Source: Aquincola sp. (lineage in GTDB: Bacteria; Pseudomonadota; Gammaproteobacteria; Burkholderiales; Burkholderiaceae_C). Taken from it: a stretch of 9,110 nucleotides of DNA. Shown piece after piece: positions 1 to 8,314 of the stretch. The notes below the pieces were generated by a model. It saw nothing but the letters and a program-made list of their open reading frames with translations. It was not told the origin of the DNA and ran no database searches. Each line of letters opens with the position of its first letter. The stretch's first letter is position 1. Location: positions 1 to 9,110 of the forward strand of contig JAOUIM010000122.1 in the NCBI GenBank assembly GCA_029884035.1. Direction: 5' to 3'. The position numbers and the translations under genes were made by a program.

Positions 1-2
1 CT

Positions 3-1595
3 GGACAGGTCGGGCTGTCGGTCCCCGATGACGCCCGTTCCGAGGACGATCGTCGAGCGGCCGCGCAGTCTCATGAACGCGCGGCGACGCTGACCGAGGT
101 GTTGGGGCGAGCCGCCGATCATTACCGACGACAGCTCAAGGACAGTCCGCGTGCAATCTCGTACTTCAAGGGCCGCGGTCTGACGGGTGAGATCGCGGCG
201 CGTTTCGGGCTCGGGTACGCGCCGGAGGGGTGGCATGCGCTTGCGAGCGCGTTCGCGCACTACGACGACCCGCTGCTCGTTGAATCGGGGCTGGTCATCG
301 CGCAAGGCGACGGCGAGGCTGAGCGAAAGCGCTACGATCGTTTCCGGGACCGCGTGATGTTCCCGATCAGGTCGGTCAAGGGGGAGACGATCGGCTTTGG
401 CGGTCGCGTGCTCGATCACGGCGAGCCCAAGTACCTCAACTCGCCGGAAACGCCCGTGTTCGTCAAGGGTCGCGAGTTGTACGGATTGCATGAGTCACGC
501 ACGGGCATCCGGGCGCGTGGCTACGCGCTGGTCGTCGAAGGCTACATGGACGTCGTTGCGCTGGCTCAGATGGGTTTCGACAATGCGGTTGCCACGCTCG
601 GCACTGCGTGTACCGAAGACCATGTCCGCAAACTGTTTCGCTTCACGGACGCGATCGTGTTCAGCTTCGACGGTGACGCGGCCGGTCGCCGCGCCGCGAC
701 GCGGGCCCTTGAGGCGGCCCTGCCTCATGCGACCGATCTGCGCACGATCCGGTTCCTGTTTCTGCCACCCGAACATGATCCAGACTCCTTCGTCCGCGCC
801 GAAGGCACATCGGCATTCGAGCGCCTGGTTGCCGATGCCACACCGCTGTCAAGGCAGATGATCGACGTGGCGCGCGAGGGCTGCGAGCTTGGCACGCCAG
901 AGGGCCGCGCACGCTTCCTTGGGCACGCCCGGCCGCTCTGGTCGGCCCTGCCCGAGGGTGCGCTCAAACGGCAGATGCGCTCCGAAATCGCCAAGGTGGC
1001 GGCGATGGCCGACGGCGACTTGCTGCAGCTGTGGGCGTTGGGCGGCTCGGCAGATCCCGCGGCAGCAGCACTCTCGGTCGGGCCCCCGCGGCGTGGGCCC
1101 AGGGCGCGATCCGACGGCCTTGCGGCGAGCCGGCGGCCTCCGCGCAGCCCGATCGACCGGGTCCTGCATTTGCTTCTTACCCAGCCGGCTTGGTGGGACC
1201 AGCTCACCGCAGAGGACCACGAATTGCTGCACGCACTCGGGCCACCCCATGGCGAGCTGGTTGCGTGGCTCGAGCGCGATGTCGTCGAGCACGGCCCTCG
1301 ACCCTGGGCGGCGGTGCGGACCGCACTCGAGGCCGATAGCGCGCTGTCGGACGCGCTCGCTCGTTTGCGGCTCGGCGATGGCGAGGACTTCGACGCCAGC
1401 CCGGCTGACCTTCGAGTTCTGCTGGACGGTCAGATGCTGGCGAAACTGGAGGCGCAGCAACGGGACCTTGCGGCCCGATACGCGACCGACCCGCTCGCGG
1501 CAGTCGAATACCGCCGCACCCAGGGCCGCATCGTCCAGTTGCGTCAGCGCATCGATGAGAGCCGTCGGGCACAGGCGGAATCGAGCTCGCTTTGA
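3..1595 (+). CDS. dnaG: DNA primase DnaG, 5' end missing (partial)
   Basis: Primase makes the short RNA primers that start leading-strand and Okazaki-fragment synthesis, and works with the DnaB helicase at the fork. The frame is open from the window edge, and the GTG at 99 is an internal valine codon, not the start. About 530 residues are visible. Roughly 85 are missing, including the N-terminal CHC2 zinc-binding domain. The RNA-polymerase core is clear: the DRVMFPIR segment followed by GETIGFGGR (about nt 351-407), then the Toprim domain with the EGYMDV glutamate motif (537-554) and the DGD metal-binding motif (669-677). An Arg/Pro-rich linker (about 1077-1160) leads to the C-terminal helicase-binding domain (about 1160-1595), which is divergent as usual. 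No broken motif is seen. In many proteobacteria dnaG lies between rpsU and rpoD. Here rpoD follows directly, which supports the call. Confidence 0.96.
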   Translation, partial: GQVGLSVPDDARSEDDRRAAAQSHERAATLTEVLGRAADHYRRQLKDSPRAISYFKGRGLTGEIAARFGLGYAPEGWHALASAFAHYDDPLLVESGLVIAQGDGEAERKRYDRFRDRVMFPIRSVKGETIGFGGRVLDHGEPKYLNSPETPVFVKGRELYGLHESRTGIRARGYALVVEGYMDVVALAQMGFDNAVATLGTACTEDHVRKLFRFTDAIVFSFDGDAAGRRAATRALEAALPHATDLRTIRFLFLPPEHDPDSFVRAEGTSAFERLVADATPLSRQMIDVAREGCELGTPEGRARFLGHARPLWSALPEGALKRQMRSEIAKVAAMADGDLLQLWALGGSADPAAAALSVGPPRRGPRARSDGLAASRRPPRSPIDRVLHLLLTQPAWWDQLTAEDHELLHALGPPHGELVAWLERDVVEHGPRPWAAVRTALEADSALSDALARLRLGDGEDFDASPADLRVLLDGQMLAKLEAQQRDLAARYATDPLAAVEYRRTQGRIVQLRQRIDESRRAQAESSSL

Positions 1596-1620
1596 CGATG
1601 GTTGGTTCATCGGCGATAAT
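1592..1620 (+). promoter_or_regulatory. Predicted sigma-70 promoter for rpoD, overlapping the dnaG stop
   Basis: A -35 hexamer TTGACG (1592-1597, 5 of 6 to consensus) is followed after exactly 17 bp by a -10 hexamer GATAAT (1615-1620, 5 of 6). The dnaG stop codon TGA (1593-1595) lies inside the -35 box. Transcription would start near 1627, giving an rpoD leader of about 250 nt. Family knowledge: rpoD often has its own promoter near the end of dnaG so that sigma factor can be made independently of primase. The box match and ideal spacing in an otherwise GC-rich region make this credible, but no start site was measured. Confidence 0.75.
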
Positions 1621-1779
1621 TCAATGTTTGTTGCTACGGCAAGAGTGACAGCAGTACCTCCGGGCTCCGGCCACCCGCGACACGGGTCCCAACACATCGG
1701 CCAACCCTCCCCGCAAGGGCTGCACGCATTCGACGGTCACGATAGCTTGTCCGTGGACTCTCCCCTTCTCCGCCAAGAG

Positions 1780-1830
1780 GCCGCCGCATGCGCGCCCGGC
1801 GGCGCGATGCCTCGCTTGGCAAGCGCCGCC
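1780..1830 (+). other. Overlapping inverted repeats in the rpoD leader (alternative RNA hairpins)
   Basis: Two hairpins share a central segment. In the first, GCCGCCG (1780-1786) pairs with CGGCGGC (1797-1803) around a 10-nt loop. In the second, GGCGGCGC (1798-1805) pairs with GCGCCGCC (1823-1830), extended by an inner TGCC/GGCA stem (1808-1811 with 1818-1821) around a 6-nt loop. The two cannot form together because 1798-1803 belongs to both. No T-run follows, so neither is an intrinsic terminator. They lie about 50-100 nt before the rpoD start codon. A regulatory role is inference, since GC-rich DNA can give such repeats by chance. Confidence 0.5.
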
Positions 1831-1848
1831 GCGCCGCGCGCGCGGCGC
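1831..1848 (+). repeat. 18-bp perfect GC-only palindrome upstream of rpoD
   Basis: The sequence GCGCCGCGCGCGCGGCGC is identical to its own reverse complement. As RNA it could fold into a 7-bp stem with a CGCG loop, directly after the second leader hairpin and 30 nt before the rpoD start at 1879. It could be part of the leader structure, a DNA-binding site, or simple CG-repeat drift. Nothing in the sequence decides between these. Confidence 0.5.
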
Positions 1849-1868
1849 CTCCCGCCCTGACCCACGCC

Positions 1869-1872
1869 GAGG
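1869..1872 (+). promoter_or_regulatory. Ribosome binding site that decides the rpoD start
   Basis: GAGG sits 6 nt before the ATG at 1879 but directly abuts the ATG at 1873. Normal Shine-Dalgarno spacing therefore favours 1879, giving a protein beginning MTAKKPAPAK rather than MCMTAKK. Confidence 0.65.
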
Positions 1873-1878
1873 ATGTGC

Positions 1879-4164
<2,286 letters not shown>

Positions 4165-4183
4165 CACTGGAGAGCCGCCGCCG

Positions 4184-5140
4184 ATGACGCGAATCGCCGA
4201 GCGTACCGTGCTGTTCGCCGATCTGCGCGGCAGCACGTCGCTGTATGAGCGGCTCGGCAACGCGGAGGCCACCTCGGTCGTCACGCACACGGTCAATGCG
4301 CTGGGCGGCAGCGTGACCGAGTGTGGCGGGCTGGTGATCAAGACGCTGGGTGACGGACTCATGGCTGTCTTCGACACGCCGGCGCAGGGTGTCGAGGCAG
4401 CGGCGAGGATGCAGGAGACGCTCGAGCGGCTGGTTCAGCGTGGCAGCGAGCACGGCGCGTCAGCGGGCCTGCGTGCACTGAGACTGCAGGTGGCATTGGC
4501 GCGTGGCGAGGTGGTCGAGATGGGGGGCGACTGCTTCGGCGATGCCGTCAACGTGGCCGCGCGCCTTCTCGATCATGCCGGCGACAACGAGACTCTGATC
4601 ACCGAAGAGGTCTTCGGCGGTATCGCCGCGGTCGACAAGGCACGCTTCCGCAGTCTGGACTGGATGCACCTGCGCGGGCGTGCCGAACCGGTGCATGTTC
4701 ACTTGCTGGGCGGCAAGCGGGCGGCCACCGATGCGGCTGCGACGGCGTTCGGCGCCGCGCTGGTTCCGGAGTCCGAACCCGAGGGAATCCGCCTTTCGTG
4801 GCAGCGCACGAATCGATTGATCGCCAGTGATCGCCTGCCCATCGTGCTCGGCCGCAGTCCGCAGAGCGCGTTCTGCGTCGACGATTCGAGGGTGTCGCGC
4901 CAGCACGCGCGGCTCGACTGGCAGGGTGGCGTGTTCTCGCTGACTGACCTGAGCATCAACGGCACCTTCGTGCGATTCGCCAGCGGAGGCGAGGTGCTCA
5001 GCTTGAAGCGTGGCACTTGCACGCTGCATGGCGGCGGACTCATCGCACTGGGCGGCAGCCCGAATGACCCGAGCGCCGCGGTTGTCAAGTTCGAGATCGT
5101 TCGCTTCGGCGATACCCAGCCCCACGTCACAGAGACCTGA
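4184..5140 (+). CDS. Class III adenylate/guanylate cyclase with C-terminal FHA domain
   Basis: This is a predicted soluble cytoplasmic enzyme of 318 residues making a cyclic nucleotide, probably cAMP, from a nucleoside triphosphate. The class III catalytic domain covers about residues 5-175. It carries both metal-binding aspartates (D13 in FADLRGST, D57 in KTLGDG), a lysine (K53) and aspartate (D120) at the expected base-selecting positions, which suggests ATP, and the transition-state Asn and Arg (N123, R127) in GDAVNVAARL. The set looks complete, so activity is likely. After a linker, an FHA domain (about 215-306) shows the glycine-arginine GR (223-224), SRQH (238-241) and NGT (259-261) motifs used to bind phosphothreonine. 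No membrane segment or HAMP domain is seen, and no Ser/Thr kinase or phosphatase lies in the window. GGAG at 4169-4172 precedes the ATG by 11 nt, slightly long. The 19-nt gap after rpoD suggests co-transcription. The phosphoprotein partner is unknown. Confidence 0.9.
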   Translation: MTRIAERTVLFADLRGSTSLYERLGNAEATSVVTHTVNALGGSVTECGGLVIKTLGDGLMAVFDTPAQGVEAAARMQETLERLVQRGSEHGASAGLRALRLQVALARGEVVEMGGDCFGDAVNVAARLLDHAGDNETLITEEVFGGIAAVDKARFRSLDWMHLRGRAEPVHVHLLGGKRAATDAAATAFGAALVPESEPEGIRLSWQRTNRLIASDRLPIVLGRSPQSAFCVDDSRVSRQHARLDWQGGVFSLTDLSINGTFVRFASGGEVLSLKRGTCTLHGGGLIALGGSPNDPSAAVVKFEIVRFGDTQPHVTET

Positions 5141-5181
5141 GCCCCGGGGTGGTCGGTGTCCATCACCGACAATGCGCGGAA

Positions 5182-6291
5182 ATGCTCGCTCCTGTTGCAT
5201 TCGCTGCAGAACCCGCCCTGCCCCACGGTACACCGGAGCGCACGGCCGTGCTGCTGGTCAATCTCGGCACGCCCGACGAACCCACGCCGGCCGCGGTTCG
5301 CCGTTACCTGCGAGAGTTCCTGTCCGACCCGCGCGTGGTAGAGATCCCGCGCGTGCTGTGGTGGCCGATCCTCAACGGTGTCATTCTCAACGTGCGCCCT
5401 GCGAAGTCCGCCGCCAAGTACGCCAGCATCTGGACCGCGCAAGGCTCACCGCTGGCGGTCTGGACGGCCAAGCAGGCCGCGCTGCTCCAAGGCTACCTCG
5501 GTGAGCGCGGGCCAAAGCCGCCGCAACTTCTGGTGCGGCATGCGATGCGCTATGGCAATCCGTCGGTGGCGGCCGTGCTCGACGAGCTGAAGGCTGCGAA
5601 CGCAACGCGAGTCCTTGTCGTGCCGCTGTACCCGCAGTACGCGGCGGCCACGACCGCGAGCGTGAACGACGCTGTGCTCACGTGGCAACTCAGGCAGCGG
5701 CGCCAGCCCGAGTTGCGATTCATCAATCATTATCACGACGATCCCGGCTACATCGACGCGCTGGCACAGCGTGTGCATTCGCACTGGATGCAATCTGGTC
5801 GCGGTGACCGCCTCGTGTTGAGCTTCCACGGCGTGCCCGAACGCTCCTTGTTGCTGGGGGACCCCTACCACTGCGAGTGCCAAAAGACCGCCCGACTGCT
5901 CGCCAAGCGCCTCGACCTGGCGGACGGTGAGTGGCTCGTGACCTTCCAGTCACGGTTCGGCAAGGCCAAATGGCTGGGTCCGTACACCGAACCCACACTC
6001 GTCGAGCTGGCCCGCCAGGGTGTCGGCCGCATCGATGTGATGTGTCCTGGCTTTGCGACCGATTGTCTCGAGACGCTGGAGGAGATCGCGCAGGAGGCCC
6101 GCGATGCTTTCCTGTCCGCGGGCGGTCGCAGCTTCGAGTACATCCCTGCGCTCAACGACCAGCACGAGTGGATCGCGGCGTTGGCCGCGATCACCTTGCG
6201 CCACTTGCAGGGGTGGCCGCTCGAACCCGAGGACAGGCCGTCCCTGGAGGCGCAGCGCGTGCGGGCCCGGGCGATGGGAGCGTCGTCCTAG
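5182..6291 (+). CDS. hemH: Ferrochelatase HemH
   Basis: Ferrochelatase inserts ferrous iron into protoporphyrin IX to make protoheme, the last step of the protoporphyrin-dependent heme pathway, in the cytoplasm or at the inner membrane face. From the ATG at 5182 the protein has 369 residues, normal for proteobacteria. Landmarks are the N-terminal LLVNLGTPDEPT (24-35), VPLYPQYAAATTASV (147-161), SFHGVPERS (214-222) with the catalytic histidine H216, the FQSRFGKAKWLGPYTEP block (255-271), and CPGFATDCLETLEE (288-301), whose E297 aligns with the conserved active-site glutamate. Cysteines C231 and C233 in YHCEC follow the histidine motif; whether they bind anything cannot be seen here. A GTG at 5149 would add 11 residues of poor character (MVGVHHRQCAE), so the ATG is preferred, although its Shine-Dalgarno match is weak. 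It lies 41 nt after the cyclase gene and ends on a stop shared with the opposing tctA. Confidence 0.96.
   Translation: MLAPVAFAAEPALPHGTPERTAVLLVNLGTPDEPTPAAVRRYLREFLSDPRVVEIPRVLWWPILNGVILNVRPAKSAAKYASIWTAQGSPLAVWTAKQAALLQGYLGERGPKPPQLLVRHAMRYGNPSVAAVLDELKAANATRVLVVPLYPQYAAATTASVNDAVLTWQLRQRRQPELRFINHYHDDPGYIDALAQRVHSHWMQSGRGDRLVLSFHGVPERSLLLGDPYHCECQKTARLLAKRLDLADGEWLVTFQSRFGKAKWLGPYTEPTLVELARQGVGRIDVMCPGFATDCLETLEEIAQEARDAFLSAGGRSFEYIPALNDQHEWIAALAAITLRHLQGWPLEPEDRPSLEAQRVRARAMGASS
6288..6291. other. CTAG palindrome carrying both convergent stop codons
   Basis: Read on the plus strand, TAG at 6289-6291 ends hemH. Read on the minus strand, TAG at 6290-6288 ends tctA. The two genes therefore overlap by 4 bp tail to tail with no intergenic space. 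Any 3' end of one transcript must lie inside the coding region of the other. A small inverted repeat (GGTCC, AGC, GGACC at 6312-6324) lies in the tctA 3' end but has no T-run. Confidence 0.9.
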
Positions 6292-7787
6292 CCTGCAGCG
6301 GCCCTGGCCTTGGTCCAGCGGACCGCCTTCGGAACGACCAGCACGGCGGCGACGATCAGCAGCAGCGTCAGCGACATCGGGCGTTCGATGAACACCGTCC
6401 ACTTGCCTTCGCCGATCGACATTGCGTTGCGCAATTGCGCCTCGGCCAACGGCCCGAGGATCAGGCCGACGATGACAGGTGCCGTAGGGAAGTCGAAGCG
6501 GCGCATGAGCACGCCCAACAGCCCGAGGCCCCACATCAGGTAGAGGTCGAACGCGCTCTGTCGCATGCCGTACACGCCCACCGTTGCAAAGATCAGGATG
6601 CCGGCGTAGAGCTGCGGGCGCGGGATCTTCAGGAGCTTGACCCACAGACCGACCATTGGCAGGTTCAGCACCAGCAGCATGACGTTGCCGATGTACAGCG
6701 AGGCGATCAGCGCCCAGACCAGTCCCGATGACGTCTGGAACAGCTGTGGCCCGGCATTGATGCCGTAGTTCTGCAGCGCCGACAGCAGGATCGCCGCAGT
6801 CACCGAGGTCGGGATGCCGAGCGTGAGCAGCGGCACGAGTGTGGCAGTCACCGCCGCATTGTTGGCGGCCTCGGGGCCGGCAACCCCTTCGATCGCTCCG
6901 ATCGTCCCGAACTCGCCTGGGTGCTTGCTGATCTTGCGCTCGGTTGCATAGCTCAGGAAGGTCGGGATCTCCGAGCCACCGGCCGGGATCGTGCCGAAAG
7001 GGAAGCCGAGTGCTGTGCCACGTAACCAGGCCGGCCACGAGCGCCGCCATTCGGTGGGCGTCATGTGCACCTTTCCCATCGCGTTCATCTGGCTCTCGAC
7101 CCTGCCCTCGTAAAGCGCGGTGTACAAGGTCTCACCTACGGCAAAAAGACCGACCGCGACCAGGACCACCTCGATCCCGTCGAAGAACTCGGGGATACCG
7201 CCGGTGTAGCGGGCCGCGCCGCTGATCTGGTCGATCCCCACCAGGCCCATGGAAATACCGATGAACAGTGCGGTCATGCCGCGCAACGTGCTCTTGCCGA
7301 GCACCGCGCTCACGGTCGTGAATGCGAGCAGCATCAGACAGAAGTATTCGGGTGGCCCGAGAAGCACCGCGTACTTGGCGACGACTGGCGCAAACAGTGT
7401 GACCAGCGCGGTCGCGATCGTGCCTGCGACGAACGAACCGATGGCCGAGGTGGCCAGCGCGGCACCGGCACGCCCGTTCTTGGCCATCTTGAAGCCCTCG
7501 AGCGCAGTGACCATCGTGCCGGTTTCGCCCGGGGTGTTCAGCAGGATCGACGTCGTCGAACCGCCATACATCGCGCCGTAGTAGATGCCGGCAAAGAAGA
7601 TCATCGATGCCGTCGGCTCGACCTGTGCCGTGATCGGCAGGAGCATTGCCACGGTCACTGCCGGCCCGATGCCGGGAAGCACGCCGATGGCGGTGCCCAG
7701 CGCGCAGCCGATGAACGCCCACATCAGGTTGACAGGCGTGCCTGCTGTGGCAAAGCCACCGGCCAGCAGGCTGAGGATGTCGCCCAT
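6288..7787 (-). CDS. tctA: Tripartite tricarboxylate transporter large membrane subunit (TctA family)
   Basis: This is the large inner-membrane subunit of a TctCBA secondary transporter, which takes up carboxylates delivered by a periplasmic receptor and is driven by an ion gradient rather than ATP. It has 499 residues, the usual family length, and is hydrophobic throughout with roughly ten or more membrane spans. Family signatures are present: GVLPGIGPAVTVAMLLP (35-51) and GAMYGGSTTSILLNTPGE (71-88), plus a second glycine/proline-rich half containing GFPFGTIPAGGSEIPTFLS and LLTLGIPTS. The ATG at 7787 is 4 nt after the tctB stop and lacks a strong Shine-Dalgarno, so translational coupling to tctB is likely. 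The substrate cannot be told from this subunit; citrate and other di- or tricarboxylates are known for the family. No damage is seen. Confidence 0.95.
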   Translation of the reverse strand: MGDILSLLAGGFATAGTPVNLMWAFIGCALGTAIGVLPGIGPAVTVAMLLPITAQVEPTASMIFFAGIYYGAMYGGSTTSILLNTPGETGTMVTALEGFKMAKNGRAGAALATSAIGSFVAGTIATALVTLFAPVVAKYAVLLGPPEYFCLMLLAFTTVSAVLGKSTLRGMTALFIGISMGLVGIDQISGAARYTGGIPEFFDGIEVVLVAVGLFAVGETLYTALYEGRVESQMNAMGKVHMTPTEWRRSWPAWLRGTALGFPFGTIPAGGSEIPTFLSYATERKISKHPGEFGTIGAIEGVAGPEAANNAAVTATLVPLLTLGIPTSVTAAILLSALQNYGINAGPQLFQTSSGLVWALIASLYIGNVMLLVLNLPMVGLWVKLLKIPRPQLYAGILIFATVGVYGMRQSAFDLYLMWGLGLLGVLMRRFDFPTAPVIVGLILGPLAEAQLRNAMSIGEGKWTVFIERPMSLTLLLIVAAVLVVPKAVRWTKARAAAG

Positions 7788-7791
7788 CGAG

Positions 7792-8304
7792 TCAGAGCCA
7801 GCCGGTGGCGGTCAATCCCGGCAGATTGATCGCCAGCAACTTGGTGAAGAGCCAGAACGCTGGCGCGGCGATCGCCAAGCCGGTGAACGCATCGACCAGG
7901 ACCTGCCGCGGGCCACCAGCAGGTTTTCCCTCCGACAGTCGCAGCCCGCGCACCGCCAGGGCGAAGCACAGCGAACAGCTCAGCACGAACCCCGCGGTCG
8001 TGACCAGCAAGGCATTGGCCAGGATGCCAGCCGACACCCAAGCCATGGCGCGCCAGTCGCCACGCCCGGCGCCGGAGCCCTCCTCCAGCTCGCGATAGCC
8101 GCCTGTCCGTGCGTGCCAGATGAGCAGACCACCGCACAGCAGCAACACTGCCGACATGAACCAGGGCAGCACTGCCGGGCCGATGCCGGAATAGCCGACG
8201 GCCGCCGGCAATGGCAGGGCACCCCAGGCCAGCAGGATGCCAGTCGCCATGACACCGACGCCGATCAGCGCCTGGTGCGTGGCCGAACGGGAGGAGTGCC
8301 TCAA
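7792..8304 (-). CDS. tctB: Tripartite tricarboxylate transporter small membrane subunit (TctB family)
   Basis: This is the small membrane subunit of the TctCBA transporter, poorly conserved and recognised mainly by size, membrane pattern and position between tctC and tctA. With the proposed start it has 170 residues and four or five hydrophobic segments: ALIGVGVMATGILLAWGALP, the segment around AVLPWFMSAVLLLCGGLLIW, a long one around ILANALLVTTAGFVLSCSLC, and one near the end around FTGLAIAAPAFWLFTKLLAI. The frame is open upstream into tctC, to an ATG at 8367 that would overlap tctC by 53 nt and add Arg-rich residues. After the tctC stop (8315) the only start-type codon before the first membrane span is TTG at 8304, giving MRHSSRSATHQ. 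The next ATG (8250) would cut into the first span. I therefore choose TTG, with moderate certainty about the start and good certainty about the gene. Confidence 0.82.
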   Translation of the reverse strand: MRHSSRSATHQALIGVGVMATGILLAWGALPLPAAVGYSGIGPAVLPWFMSAVLLLCGGLLIWHARTGGYRELEEGSGAGRGDWRAMAWVSAGILANALLVTTAGFVLSCSLCFALAVRGLRLSEGKPAGGPRQVLVDAFTGLAIAAPAFWLFTKLLAINLPGLTATGWL

Positions 8305-8314
8305 AGGCCGCCGA

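Noticed and set aside
849..1697. Antisense open frame opposite the dnaG C-terminal part
   Set aside because: It runs opposite a gene with clear primase domains and shows no recognisable domain or convincing ribosome site.
1746..1767. Possible heat-shock (sigma-32) promoter before rpoD (CTTGTC ... CCCCTT)
   Set aside because: The spacing of 10 bp is too short for the usual 13-14 and both boxes are imperfect.
889..1860. Plus-strand frame (323 codons) overlapping the dnaG 3' end and the leader
   Set aside because: It is a shifted reading of dnaG with an Arg/Ser/Cys/Trp-rich product typical of a GC shadow.
5145..5173. Possible hemH promoter with a GACAAT -10 at 5168-5173
   Set aside because: No -35-like hexamer is present at 16-18 bp upstream; that region is a C/G run.
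6292..6330. Possible intrinsic terminator after hemH (GGTCC, AGC, GGACC at 6312-6324)
   Set aside because: The stem is only 5 bp, lies inside tctA coding sequence and has no T-run after it.
7065..7829. Plus-strand frame (254 codons) opposite tctA
   Set aside because: Its His/Arg/Asp/Gln-rich product is the complement of hydrophobic tctA codons, and tctA carries the family signatures.
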